Shown here piece by piece: positions 52,964 to 62,338 of a stretch of DNA of 64,000 bases. Numbering within the stretch: the first letter of the stretch is position 1; every line of letters starts with the position of its first letter. Source of the DNA: Bacteroidota bacterium (GTDB lineage: Bacteria; Bacteroidota; Bacteroidia; Chitinophagales; Saprospiraceae); assembly GCA_016124585.1 (NCBI GenBank), contig WGNL01000004.1, forward strand, positions 186,001-250,000. Direction: 5' to 3'. The position numbers and the translations under genes were made by a program. Under the pieces are notes generated by a model that was not told where the DNA came from, searched no databases, and saw only the letters and a program-made list of their open reading frames with translations.

Positions 52964-53533
52964 TTATGTTAGACCTACAATTTTTCCATTCTTTATAATA
53001 CATACTTCTTCAGCTTTTTCAATTAGTGGTAAGTCTGAATAACTATCAGTATATATTTTATCTATTTTGGAATTATGAAACATTTTTTGAAAAGTGATTA
53101 ATTTTTCTTTGCCATACATGTTTTTCTCTAAGGACTTGACTCTTCCATTTTCGTATAGAAGCGAGGAACCAATTACTTTTTCACATTGGAATATTTCATT
53201 AAGATATTCTTCCAAAGATGCGGAAATTATTAATCTAGATTCCGGATTAGTGGTTAAATAGAAATTAGAATAAATTTCGTTCAATACAATTTTTTTTGCA
53301 TATTCTTTAGCCGCAGAGTGGATATATTGCTTGCTTTTACCTTTCAAGAATAATTTCACACCAATTATCTTAAGTTGTGTATTGCTTATTATCTTCATCT
53401 TATAAAGTACTGCACTAAAAATTTGAAGAAGTCTTTTTATTTGAAACAAGGGGTGCTTATTATCTATAATATAGTAAAAACCATACAAAGTGTCTTTGTT
53501 TGTTAATGTTTTATCAAAATCGAAAATTGTCAA
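52964..53533 (-). CDS. HAD-IB family phosphatase-like protein
   Basis: A 189-residue haloacid dehalogenase-like protein. Motif I is FDFDKTLTNKDTL (residues 4-16, catalytic Asp), motif II IISASLEEYL (Ser), and motif III/IV KIDKIYTDSYSDLPLIEKA with acidic residues that hold Mg. The HAD-IB subgroup includes phosphoserine phosphatase-like enzymes. It may dephosphorylate a precursor made by the adjacent ATP-grasp gene, from which it is separated by six bases. Substrate unknown. Confidence 0.85.
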   Translation of the reverse strand: MTIFDFDKTLTNKDTLYGFYYIIDNKHPLFQIKRLLQIFSAVLYKMKIISNTQLKIIGVKLFLKGKSKQYIHSAAKEYAKKIVLNEIYSNFYLTTNPESRLIISASLEEYLNEIFQCEKVIGSSLLYENGRVKSLEKNMYGKEKLITFQKMFHNSKIDKIYTDSYSDLPLIEKAEEVCIIKNGKIVGLT

Positions 53534-53539
53534 AATTCT

Positions 53540-54688
53540 TTAAAATAATTTCTTGATAAATCGATTAATTGATTTAAAATTGAATGTAAAATATAGAATA
53601 TAAGCAATGCTTCTGTAGCATGTGCTGTATGTGAAATTAATATAACATGTGTTTTTCAATCGAAGTTTTAATAATTCTGAGAAACTCAAATGTCCTTTAA
53701 AAAAATTCATTAATTCAAAAGGGTACCACCACCGGATGAAAACGTTAGTATTTATGGTAGTATTAAAGTATGGCAATTGGTTGGTAGATATGGAAATATA
53801 TTGCTTTAATATTTCTGAACCAGTGAAGGCTGAAAGTAGAATGGATCCCCAAATTCGAGGATTAAGTTCTATAATTTTCCACTTTTCTGCCTCCACATCA
53901 TACATAAATTCAATCATAGCCACTCCATCCCAAGCTAATTGATGTAAAAGCTTTGCGCCTTCTTCAAGCACTTCAGGAAGATTTGCAGCTTTAGAAAAAA
54001 CTGTAACCCCGCCATTTGTGGGAAAAGTTCGAATTCTTTGGTGGGCATACTTACATATTACATTACCATTTTGGCACAGAAAAAAAGCACCCGCCAATTG
54101 TCTATCGGAAATTATTTTTTCTTGAATTATGTAATTTTCAGGCTCTACTGAATCAAGTTTATCTAATTCATCTACTGAATCAATATGCTTTATACCAACA
54201 GAACCTTCTCCAGACCGGGGCTTAAGTATCAAAGGTTTTGAATATCCTTTCTTTGCATCAATAAATGAATAGGAGTTAGGTACTGGAAACAAATGCCGCT
54301 CACAAAATTTCTGAAACCTAAACTTATTACTTGTCATATCAAAGTTTTCCTTTGTTGGAAGTAAGTAGTGAAGGTTATGTGGTTTTCCTCGTAATGCAAT
54401 GTACTCGTACAATAACCGTGTAGGTTTTTCTGAAACTGGAAGGTAAACTAGATTTTCATTTTTATTTTCATGTAATAAAATGGACAAATCTGCTTCAAAG
54501 TTCAAATAAGATGAGCTTCTTAATAAATATACTTTTTGAAGATAAATAAGTGGCAATTGAACTTTGAAATCTCGGCTTGAGCAAAGTAAGCAATCAAAAC
54601 CATAATGCCTTTGCATGATGTTGACAACATCAAATCCTTTCCTAGAATCTACATCTGTTATAATAACTTTAGCTGTGCTCTGGAACAT
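53540..54688 (-). CDS. ATP-grasp domain protein
   Basis: A 382-residue protein with an ATP-grasp core: SNKFRFQKFCERHLFPVP, KPLILKPRSGEGSVGIKHI (phosphate-binding loop), ENYIIQEKII, and KWKIIELNPRIWGSILLS (metal-binding Glu-x-Asn). The N-terminal pre-ATP-grasp part starts KVIITDVDSRKGFDVV. The C terminus is hydrophobic (FTFNFKSINRF) and might touch the membrane. It is the third ATP-grasp protein in this region. It overlaps the following GT4 gene by 20 bases. Confidence 0.83.
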   Translation of the reverse strand: MFQSTAKVIITDVDSRKGFDVVNIMQRHYGFDCLLCSSRDFKVQLPLIYLQKVYLLRSSSYLNFEADLSILLHENKNENLVYLPVSEKPTRLLYEYIALRGKPHNLHYLLPTKENFDMTSNKFRFQKFCERHLFPVPNSYSFIDAKKGYSKPLILKPRSGEGSVGIKHIDSVDELDKLDSVEPENYIIQEKIISDRQLAGAFFLCQNGNVICKYAHQRIRTFPTNGGVTVFSKAANLPEVLEEGAKLLHQLAWDGVAMIEFMYDVEAEKWKIIELNPRIWGSILLSAFTGSEILKQYISISTNQLPYFNTTINTNVFIRWWYPFELMNFFKGHLSFSELLKLRLKNTCYINFTYSTCYRSIAYILYFTFNFKSINRFIKKLF

Positions 54689-55916
54689 TGAAATTGGAAG
54701 ATACTGTTTCTTCTAAAAAGGCAATAAGGTTTCTATAAACAGTTTTTGTATCCCCAAACTCCTTTGTGAATGCTAATACATTTTTCCTGTGAGAATTTAA
54801 AAGGCTTGGGTCATTCAAATAAGTTTCAATGTTCTCAATTAGTCCTTCAATGTCTTCTTCCATGTTATTAAGCCCCAATCCATGCTCAACTATCATTTCG
54901 GCCATTTCACTTTGAAGTGAATTTAACAATGGTAAGCCACAGCTCATGTAATTGAAGAATTTGTATGTAACTGTTTGAGTTAGGCTATTTTTGTGCTGAA
55001 TTAGCCCTAAATCTGCAAGGTGATACTGTTCTAAAAGTTCATTTTTACTCAACCAACCCAGATAGCTAATATTTGGAGACTTTTCGGCAGCTGATTCAAT
55101 TAGCTCCTTTTGAGGTCCTGTGCCTGTAATAACAAATTTTGTTTTTCTAGGATATTTTATTTCTAGAATTTTGGCAGCTTCCAGAATGGTTGGGATATCA
55201 TACGAGTTTGCCAAGCTCCCTGCATAAATAAGTCTTAAAATTGATGGGTCTTTTGCGGCAGCATGTTTTAAACTCGCTTGAAGTTCTTTTTGAATATCGG
55301 AAAGGTTGATTGCCAAAAAGAAAGGAGCTGTTTTTTTGGTTTTAGAATGAAAAGATGAAGCCCATTTTAGATAACCTTTGGATATAGCAGTAATAGCAGC
55401 ACTATTATTTAAGGAAAACTTTAATTTGTGATAAAAAGGCCAAAGAAATATTTTTGTCAGGGGTTTAAGAATTTTAGGGACATCTTTGATAAAAGAATCC
55501 GGCCAAGGATCAATTATATCTACGACAACAGGTACGTTCATTTTATTGCCCCATTTAACTACCTCATAAATTGTACTCAATGGTGGCATGCTTATGAAAA
55601 TAATATCAGGTTTCGGGTGTTTGCCCATTTCACTGACTAATTTCACAGCATAGTCCCTATGAGCAATGGATCTACGTATTGATAAGTTTCGATTATAGCC
55701 TAATGAATGGCTGAAAACTACTTTGTATTGGCTATTCTCAATATGAACAAAATTTTTTGTATCCCTGTGTTGTTTATTGGTATGCCTAAATGTGCTTGTG
55801 AAATGCGTTACAGAATGACCTGCTATATTGGCTGCCTTTGCAATTTCAATAAATCTTGGCGATATAGGGTTATCAATAGGTGTAGGATCGAATAGGGAAA
55901 TTAACCAGATATTCAT
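54669..55916 (-). CDS. Family 4 glycosyltransferase, WbuB-like
   Basis: A 415-residue GT-B enzyme. The N-terminal domain has NPISPRFIEIAKAANIAGHSVTH and VVVDIIDPWPDSF. The C-terminal domain has IYAGSLANSYDIPTILEAA, TGTGPQKELIE, LGWLSKNELLEQYH and FNYMSCGLPLLNS. The architecture is like WbuB, which adds 6-deoxy amino sugars to lipid-linked chains; that donor is plausible given the amino-sugar genes here but not proven. Confidence 0.87.
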   Translation of the reverse strand: MNIWLISLFDPTPIDNPISPRFIEIAKAANIAGHSVTHFTSTFRHTNKQHRDTKNFVHIENSQYKVVFSHSLGYNRNLSIRRSIAHRDYAVKLVSEMGKHPKPDIIFISMPPLSTIYEVVKWGNKMNVPVVVDIIDPWPDSFIKDVPKILKPLTKIFLWPFYHKLKFSLNNSAAITAISKGYLKWASSFHSKTKKTAPFFLAINLSDIQKELQASLKHAAAKDPSILRLIYAGSLANSYDIPTILEAAKILEIKYPRKTKFVITGTGPQKELIESAAEKSPNISYLGWLSKNELLEQYHLADLGLIQHKNSLTQTVTYKFFNYMSCGLPLLNSLQSEMAEMIVEHGLGLNNMEEDIEGLIENIETYLNDPSLLNSHRKNVLAFTKEFGDTKTVYRNLIAFLEETVSSNFNVPEHS

Positions 55917-55942
55917 TTAATAGAATTTTCAATAATTTTTTG

Positions 55943-57097
55943 TTATCCAAAAATGTTTAAAAAGCTATTTGCGAAATCGGCAATTCGCTTTTCCAATGGT
56001 TCATATAATGGTTGTTTGATGTTAATTTTGTAATTAGCAATCACATCTGCCATATTATCTTCATCGTTTGGATTAAAATATTGAGCCTTGTCCCCCAATT
56101 GTTCATAATGTACTGGTATGTTTGAGGCTATTACTGGTTTCTGTAACGTTTTAGCATCTTCTATTAAGGTACTCCACCCTTCAAATAAGCTCGGTTGAAT
56201 CACTGCTTCACAATTTTGCATTAAACATATTTGTTCAGCCCTTGGGATTACGCCCAAAATTTTCACATATTCTTGAAGTTGATTCTTTTCTAATACCTCA
56301 TTTATTTTATGCATATAAGCAGAATTATCGATATTGTTGAATTTATCTTTACCTGTTACAACCAAATGTTTTTTATTATTCCTTACTTTCAATTTGGCAA
56401 ATGCTTTTAAAAGCGCTAGCAAGTTTTTATGCTCCAGATGTTGGTTAGAAATCATAAAATAATTTTCTGGTATGTTGTATTTTTTTATTAAGTCATTAAA
56501 TTTAATATTCGGGTCAATATCGATGGAGGACACAAAACGAACAACATGGATTTTTAATGACTTTGGAATTTCAAAGAATTTTCTAAAATGGGACGCAACA
56601 TCTTCACTAGAAACAACTAAATCTGTACCATTTTTAAGTAAGAGCTTAATCTTCTCATCCCTAATAATGCGTCTTTTTTTGTCAAAGAATTGCGGGTAAA
56701 ATTTATGCTGCAAATCCGGAATCCAACTTACCACTTTCGATATCTTACTACTTTTAGCCTTGAAGCGAATTGGAAAATCATTGATAGGGTATAAACCATC
56801 TAGTTCATAATGCGATCCAATGCTTGAATCGAAACAATTTTTGCCGCTGAGCACTGAATTGATATACCCCTTTGCCTGTGAGGTGAATTTCCAGGGTATT
56901 TTTTCAATATTGGGATAGGTTATATTAGATGTAAATTCTATTAAACTAGGATGATAGAAAAGGTATATATAAGGCTTTCTGTCTTCATTTACATGCTCTA
57001 ATGAGTTAATAATATTAATAAGATAGTATATTCCACCCAACCAATTCTTTGGATAATTCAAAATTATACCAATTTTTTTTCTATCAGTCTTATCCAT
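55943..57097 (-). CDS. Family 4 glycosyltransferase
   Basis: A 384-residue GT-B enzyme with YFMISNQHLEHKNLLALLKAFAKL (start of the second domain) and CEAVIQPSLFEGWSTLIEDAKTLQKPVIAS (E-x-G-W-x-x-x-I-E region). The N-terminal domain begins KKIGIILNYPKNWLGGIYYLI. It overlaps the SDR gene by 34 bases, so the pair is translationally coupled. Donor and acceptor unknown. Confidence 0.87.
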   Translation of the reverse strand: MDKTDRKKIGIILNYPKNWLGGIYYLINIINSLEHVNEDRKPYIYLFYHPSLIEFTSNITYPNIEKIPWKFTSQAKGYINSVLSGKNCFDSSIGSHYELDGLYPINDFPIRFKAKSSKISKVVSWIPDLQHKFYPQFFDKKRRIIRDEKIKLLLKNGTDLVVSSEDVASHFRKFFEIPKSLKIHVVRFVSSIDIDPNIKFNDLIKKYNIPENYFMISNQHLEHKNLLALLKAFAKLKVRNNKKHLVVTGKDKFNNIDNSAYMHKINEVLEKNQLQEYVKILGVIPRAEQICLMQNCEAVIQPSLFEGWSTLIEDAKTLQKPVIASNIPVHYEQLGDKAQYFNPNDEDNMADVIANYKINIKQPLYEPLEKRIADFANSFLNIFG

Positions 57098-57978
57098 TCG
57101 TAATAATTTCTTAGGCCTTCTTCTAAGCTATATTTGGGCTGATAACCCAATTCTTTGAGTTTTGAGATGTCGGCCGCCCAATTATTTGGGTCGCCTTTAC
57201 GTGAATGTCCTGAGAATGAATAATTTATTTTTGTTTCAAATAATTGATAAAAAATATTGACGCAATCTTTAATAAGTATTTCTTTTCCATTTGCTACATT
57301 CAATGACTCACCATTGAATTCCGCCTTCTCTGCAACAATCAAAATTGCGTTAATCAAGTCACCAATGTATATAAAATCTCTGCTTTCCATTCCCGTTCCA
57401 TACAGAGATATTGTTGAATTCCCAACCACCTTGTGGTAAAGATCCCAGAACAATTGTTTCTTAAGTCCCTCGCCAAAGGCTGAAAAAATTCTAAGAGAAC
57501 AAGTTTTCAAGCCAAAGAATTGATGAAATTCCTTACATATTATCTCACTTAGTTTTTTATGAATACCATATGGAGAAATTGGAGCAGTTTTGGAATTTTC
57601 CATTACAGGAAGCTTGTCTGGATTGCCATATACCGCAGCACTTGACAAATTAACAAATTTACAGTTTGGTTGATAATTCCTAATAGACTCTAGAATTTTG
57701 AAAATATTAATCGTGTTCAAGCTAAAATCACGATAAGGAGATTTGATGGAATCTGGCACACTTGCTGCCCCAGAGCAATTAATACAGATATCAAATGTAG
57801 TTTTTTCGAAAATTTGATGAAAATCTGAATTAGTTGTGTCAATCAGAAAATATGATTCATCAGCTTGGTAATCAACAATTACATCTGCGCCCCACACATC
57901 ATAGCCTTTATTGTGCAAGAAATTGATTAGATTTTTTCCAATAAATCCTTTAGAACCTATGATTAAAAATTTTTTCAA
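57064..57978 (-). CDS. NAD-dependent epimerase/dehydratase (extended SDR)
   Basis: A 304-residue sugar-nucleotide SDR. It has FLIIGSKGFIGKNLINFL (NAD(P)-binding G-x-x-G-x-x-G), the Ser site LSSAAVYGNPDKLP, and the catalytic Tyr-Lys pair in ISPYGIHKKLSE. The C-terminal half holds MESRDFIYIGDLINAI, typical of NDP-sugar 4-epimerases and reductases. The exact sugar cannot be told. It is 38 bases from the SGNH gene. Confidence 0.88.
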   Translation of the reverse strand: MKKFLIIGSKGFIGKNLINFLHNKGYDVWGADVIVDYQADESYFLIDTTNSDFHQIFEKTTFDICINCSGAASVPDSIKSPYRDFSLNTINIFKILESIRNYQPNCKFVNLSSAAVYGNPDKLPVMENSKTAPISPYGIHKKLSEIICKEFHQFFGLKTCSLRIFSAFGEGLKKQLFWDLYHKVVGNSTISLYGTGMESRDFIYIGDLINAILIVAEKAEFNGESLNVANGKEILIKDCVNIFYQLFETKINYSFSGHSRKGDPNNWAADISKLKELGYQPKYSLEEGLRNYYEWIRLIEKKLV

Positions 57979-58016
57979 ATTGAAGTCAATATTAAAAATT
58001 TTGTTTTTAGCTTGCT

Positions 58017-58931
58017 TTATTTTCCATTTTCTAAAGATTCAATATAATCTTTTATGGCTTTTGCACAATTTTTTCTTCCATTTACATTCCAATGGCTGTC
58101 AAACCCACAATCCTTGGGGGTTAATATATGTTTAACTTCAACGGTAGGATTAGCTGTGCTGGAAATGAATTTTTCATTTAATTTCCCTTTTTCATATAGT
58201 ATAATAATGTCGCTATTTAATCTCGATAGCGCATCTTGATTAATTTTACCTTGGCTGTTCTGTGTTAACTTTTCATTTTTAGCTTTAGATTCTATTTGAC
58301 TTGAAACTGTAGGAAATCCTGAAAAAAGTTCAGTCAATTTCAACCCCAATCCATGATTTATGTTCAAATATCGTATTAGTGCAATGTTATTGTATAATTT
58401 TCTTATAAAAGATTCATTAAGTGGTTTTTTTACACCCATAAAACTTGGCTTATTTGCAATTAAATCTTTATCTGTAATTAACATAAAAGCGTAACCATAT
58501 TTTCCTCGTATGTATTTTTCATAAACTTGTACATAATCATTAATATTAGCCCCATCCCGCCCATATTCGTGAACTGTGACTTTATTATTCATTTGTAATT
58601 CTAATTGTCTTCCTATAGATTCTTCAACATTTGATTGAAACCCCTGTATGTATGAATCCCCAATTATTGCTACGTATATTTTATTTGAATCAATGTCAGA
58701 GTAATCTAATATGCTGTTCCATCCCTGGTCATTTATTTTGTAATGGCTGCGTATCTCGCCCAATCCACCACGCACCCAAATATTTTCGGTTCCTGGTTTC
58801 AAAAGTTTATCATTCTCAATTATTGCTGTTGGTACAGTATGTCCACTTAAGTGAAATACCTTCAAAATTAATTCTAATGATATACTAGTACTCAGCAGAA
58901 CAACTAATATGTAAAGTATAAATTTTTTCAT
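58017..58931 (-). CDS. SGNH-fold O-acyl transfer partner protein
   Basis: A 304-residue protein with an N-terminal membrane anchor (FILYILVVLLSTSISLELILKVF). The catalytic block I is VAIIGDSYIQGFQS (G-D-S, near residue 91), and the C-terminal block V is GFDSHWNVNGRKNCA with the Asp-His pair. This is the SGNH layout of AlgX/AlgJ/PatB-type proteins that place acetyl groups delivered by a MBOAT partner. Its start codon shares the base 58931 with the MBOAT stop, so the two genes are one translational unit. Confidence 0.78.
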   Translation of the reverse strand: MKKFILYILVVLLSTSISLELILKVFHLSGHTVPTAIIENDKLLKPGTENIWVRGGLGEIRSHYKINDQGWNSILDYSDIDSNKIYVAIIGDSYIQGFQSNVEESIGRQLELQMNNKVTVHEYGRDGANINDYVQVYEKYIRGKYGYAFMLITDKDLIANKPSFMGVKKPLNESFIRKLYNNIALIRYLNINHGLGLKLTELFSGFPTVSSQIESKAKNEKLTQNSQGKINQDALSRLNSDIIILYEKGKLNEKFISSTANPTVEVKHILTPKDCGFDSHWNVNGRKNCAKAIKDYIESLENGK

Positions 58932-60382
58932 TAAAATTGAAAATAAATAAAGGATAATGATTTGCTTACTGGAATATTTAATATAATTATTATTAGCAAA
59001 GACATGTCAACAAAAATGCTACTGAGAGTATTAGATGAAAAAAGGTTGATTTTTTTAGTCTCGATTAGGTATTCAACTATAATGAAAGTAATTAGATAAA
59101 AGAATTCCTTAAATAAAGGTTGATTGTCGTAAGGGTTTAAAAAAATTGCTGTTGAAGTTGAAAAATTAAATATTCCTGAAATATATTGGAATGCTTGATT
59201 GATGGATTCAGATCTGAAGAAAATCCAAGCAATAGTAACAGTTAGAAATGTCTTTACTACCAACATTGATTCATTTAAGTTTGGCAACCAATATTTGGTC
59301 TCTGAAAGTGCATCTAAATATTTTCGATTGGATTTCCTAACAAATGAGGTAATAAACAGAATTGCATGGATGCCGCCCCAAGCCACAAAGGTCCAATTTG
59401 CACCGTGCCATAGGCCTGATACCAAGAAAATGATAAAGATGTTGCGTATGTTTTTTTGTTTGCCAACTCTAGAACCTCCTAATGGGATGTATAGATAATC
59501 TCTGAACCAAGTTGAAAGGGATATATGCCATCTTCTCCAAAATTCAGCAATATTTCTTGAAAAGTAAGGAAAATTAAAATTAACCATCAATTCAAACCCA
59601 AACAGTTTTGCTAAGCCTCTTGCAATGTCTGAATAGCCACTAAAGTCACAGTATATTTGAAATGAAAAGAAGACAGCCCCCATAATTAGAGTAGGGGAGG
59701 AGTAGTCAGAAAAATGACCAAATATTTCGTTAACACTTGGGGATAACGCATCTGCAATTACAATTTTCTTGAAAAATCCCCAAAGCATTAAACGCATTCC
59801 TTGAACTGCTGTTTGAAAATCGAATTTTCGGCTTTTAAGTATTTGTGGTAGTAAATTTGTCGCTCTTTCAATTGGTCCTGCAACTAACTGAGGAAAGAAA
59901 CTTACAAATGCGGAAAATGCAATGAAATCCCTAGTTGGGGCCAAATCTCTTTTAAAAATATCAATGGTATAGCTCATCGTTTGAAACGTGTAAAAACTAA
60001 TACCAACTGGTAAAATTATATTTAGAGAATTGAATCCAGCACCAGTTTTGAGACTTGGGATTAATTCAAAAAGTGAATCCAAGAAAAAGTTATAATATTT
60101 AAAAAAACCTAAAAGACCAAGATTGATAATTACACTTACCCAGAGAAATATTTTTCTTTTTAAAATGTTTTCTTCATTTTCAAGTAATCTACCTATGGTA
60201 TAATCAACAATTGTGCTGAACAAGATGAGCGATAAAAAACGCCAGTCCCACCAACCATAGAATACATAGCTTGCAATTACAATTAATAAGTTTTGTGTTT
60301 TTAAATTGCGATTTGCAACAAACCAGTATAGAAAAAATACTACTGTTAGAAATATTAGAAATTCTATAGAGTTAAAAAACAT
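58931..60382 (-). CDS. MBOAT family O-acyltransferase, AlgI-like
   Basis: A 483-residue multi-pass membrane protein. Recognisable are the N-terminal MFFNSIEFLIFLTVVFFLYWFV, FQTMSYTIDIFKRD, FFPQLVAGPIERA, WRRWHISLSTWFRDYLYIPLGGSR, and LVSGLWHGANWTFVAWGG with the catalytic His near residue 322. AlgI-type proteins pass acetyl groups across the inner membrane for transfer to a polysaccharide. The SGNH protein encoded next is the likely acceptor of that group. Confidence 0.94.
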   Translation of the reverse strand: MFFNSIEFLIFLTVVFFLYWFVANRNLKTQNLLIVIASYVFYGWWDWRFLSLILFSTIVDYTIGRLLENEENILKRKIFLWVSVIINLGLLGFFKYYNFFLDSLFELIPSLKTGAGFNSLNIILPVGISFYTFQTMSYTIDIFKRDLAPTRDFIAFSAFVSFFPQLVAGPIERATNLLPQILKSRKFDFQTAVQGMRLMLWGFFKKIVIADALSPSVNEIFGHFSDYSSPTLIMGAVFFSFQIYCDFSGYSDIARGLAKLFGFELMVNFNFPYFSRNIAEFWRRWHISLSTWFRDYLYIPLGGSRVGKQKNIRNIFIIFLVSGLWHGANWTFVAWGGIHAILFITSFVRKSNRKYLDALSETKYWLPNLNESMLVVKTFLTVTIAWIFFRSESINQAFQYISGIFNFSTSTAIFLNPYDNQPLFKEFFYLITFIIVEYLIETKKINLFSSNTLSSIFVDMSLLIIIILNIPVSKSLSFIYFQF

Positions 60383-60384
60383 TT

Positions 60385-61512
60385 TTAACTATTGAAAACA
60401 GAATTAAAGACCTTCATTTGATAGTGTGGATTGTAAAATTCATCAATTATCGCATAGCAATTTTTCCGAATTTCTTCCCTATTCCTTCTCGAATGTATCC
60501 ATTGTTTTATTTTCTCTGCGAGATTTTTACTATTGTCTTTCAAGAATAAAGTTCCAGTTTTGCCTTCAACTACAGTCTCGGCTTCGGGCATTTGACAATT
60601 CATATCGCTGTGAGTACATACTGGAGTACCATAGCTCAAGGAATGGATTGCCGTTAATCCAACATTGCCGGGAGAAACACATAAATCAGCATTTGCGATA
60701 AGCTTACTCAGTAATTCTTCTTGATAACATTCCCCGAAAAAATAAATATTTTCTTGAATAGTGCTGGATTGGCTTTGAAGTGATTGTTGTGTAGGACCAT
60801 CACCGACGATCATAACATTAACCTTTGTTGTCGTCTCTTGATTAAGGTGCTTAGCAGCGTCCAACAATAAATTCAATTTTTTTTCTGTGGTTAGTCTGCC
60901 AACAAATAGAAGTATTGGCAGATTGGGGTTACTAAAGTACTGATGATAAAAAACTGGGTTAATAGCACCTTCTCTCCTTAGCTTGTGCTCATCGTATTCC
61001 AAGGAATTATAAATAACACTTAAATTTTTACTTTCAAACCCTTCTTGTGCCAATAATTTTTTCCCTCTCTCATTGTAAAGAAAATGGTGATGAGCTATTT
61101 TAAAAAACTGAATTCTAATAGCTTTTTTTATGCTATTCTCATTGTTATATAACCCATGGCTCCAAAAAAACACCTTTTTCCCCTTTATTCTGGCGATAAA
61201 TGCTCCTATCCAAGTTGAAAGAATATACATATCTCCTAAAAAAAGAGCAATATCATATTCATTTAGGAAGCATCTACGAATTACACCTTTTTGCCAAAAT
61301 AAAATCTTATTGATACGATAATTGGTCAATCTTGTATAGCTAACTTGACAATTTTTAAACAATTCAGATTTAAAATCAATCTCTTTTATGCTTTTTTTAA
61401 CGAGGTTTCCAAAAAAAAAGTGTATTTTGTAATCTGTTGAATCTGCCAAAAGACTCCAGATTTTGGAGCGATAATGTGGAGCAATATTGGTGAAATAGTA
61501 AACCTGTTTCAA
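60385..61512 (-). CDS. Family 4 glycosyltransferase
   Basis: A 375-residue GT-B enzyme. It starts MKQVYYFTNIAPHYRSKIW, a start seen in GT4 enzymes of capsule loci. Later blocks are VFFWSHGLYNNE, LPILLFVGRLTTEKKLNLLLDAA, MIVGDGPTQQSLQ, and a C-terminal VGLTAIHSLSYGTPVCT region where the usual E-x7-E is weak. It lies two bases before the MBOAT gene, so it is in the same transcript. Confidence 0.88.
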   Translation of the reverse strand: MKQVYYFTNIAPHYRSKIWSLLADSTDYKIHFFFGNLVKKSIKEIDFKSELFKNCQVSYTRLTNYRINKILFWQKGVIRRCFLNEYDIALFLGDMYILSTWIGAFIARIKGKKVFFWSHGLYNNENSIKKAIRIQFFKIAHHHFLYNERGKKLLAQEGFESKNLSVIYNSLEYDEHKLRREGAINPVFYHQYFSNPNLPILLFVGRLTTEKKLNLLLDAAKHLNQETTTKVNVMIVGDGPTQQSLQSQSSTIQENIYFFGECYQEELLSKLIANADLCVSPGNVGLTAIHSLSYGTPVCTHSDMNCQMPEAETVVEGKTGTLFLKDNSKNLAEKIKQWIHSRRNREEIRKNCYAIIDEFYNPHYQMKVFNSVFNS

Positions 61513-61620
61513 ATTTATTTGAACAATTTATTTGTCAAAATTTATTGTATATAAATACCTTTATTGTTAGAATATTGAGCGAATCTTAATTACTTTAATT
61601 TATTGTATGTCAACTTGCAT

Positions 61621-62295
61621 TTAATAGCCATATTTAAGCGCAAGCTTTTTTATTTTTTCAGTCAATGTTATATCTTCATTTTCTAAATCAGACCAAGATA
61701 ATGCGGTATGACTTCTTGTATTTATTTTATCTTCTTTGTTAAGAAGCCTTTGGTTTATATGTGTAGTTTTAATTGAAAGTGCATTCAAGACTGGAATTAT
61801 TTCAGTTTGAAAACACTCTGCTTTAACCCTGAACTCTGATTTAGATTCAGCCATTAAATTCCAATAATACCAATATTTCATCGCTTGTAAAATTTTAGAG
61901 TCTTTGATTAAATCAATTGGTATTTCCTTGCTAATGAACTCCCAGCTTATACCTCCAATCGTACCTTGAATAGACGATATAGCAGCTAAAGGTTCTCGTA
62001 CTTGATGGATTAAAGTAAATTCTAGATCTTTTATTTGATTAAATGTTGGCCCAAACGGTACACTATCATTATCAGATACTAAATACCAAGAGCTTATTCC
62101 ATTATATCGCAACCTTTCATGTCCAATATTAATTCCTAAATGTGAGAGATATATTGAAGAAAAAGTTGTACCACTCCTTCCGCAACCTATAATTACCATC
62201 CCCTTTGGTTTATTAAACTTAATTAAAATATAGAAATAATAGTATTCAAATTTTCTAATAAATTTGCTTAGATATTTTTTTATCATTAACTTCAT
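61621..62295 (-). CDS. PAPS-type sulfotransferase-like protein
   Basis: A 224-residue P-loop protein. VIIGCGRSGTTFSSIYL (residues 34-50) fits the 5'-phosphosulfate-binding loop (G-x-x-R-S-G-T-T), and LIHQVREPLAAISSIQG fits the 3'-phosphate-binding R-x-P-x6-S region. INIGHERLRYNGISSWYL is shared by a bacterial sulfotransferase-like group. It is smaller than most sulfotransferases (about 250-350 residues). If active it moves sulfate from PAPS to a sugar hydroxyl or amine. No signal peptide, so it acts in the cytosol. Confidence 0.7.
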   Translation of the reverse strand: MKLMIKKYLSKFIRKFEYYYFYILIKFNKPKGMVIIGCGRSGTTFSSIYLSHLGINIGHERLRYNGISSWYLVSDNDSVPFGPTFNQIKDLEFTLIHQVREPLAAISSIQGTIGGISWEFISKEIPIDLIKDSKILQAMKYWYYWNLMAESKSEFRVKAECFQTEIIPVLNALSIKTTHINQRLLNKEDKINTRSHTALSWSDLENEDITLTEKIKKLALKYGY

Positions 62296-62338
62296 TTATT
62301 TTGGCCAATTTATCCTTTACGAATTAGAATTACATGTT

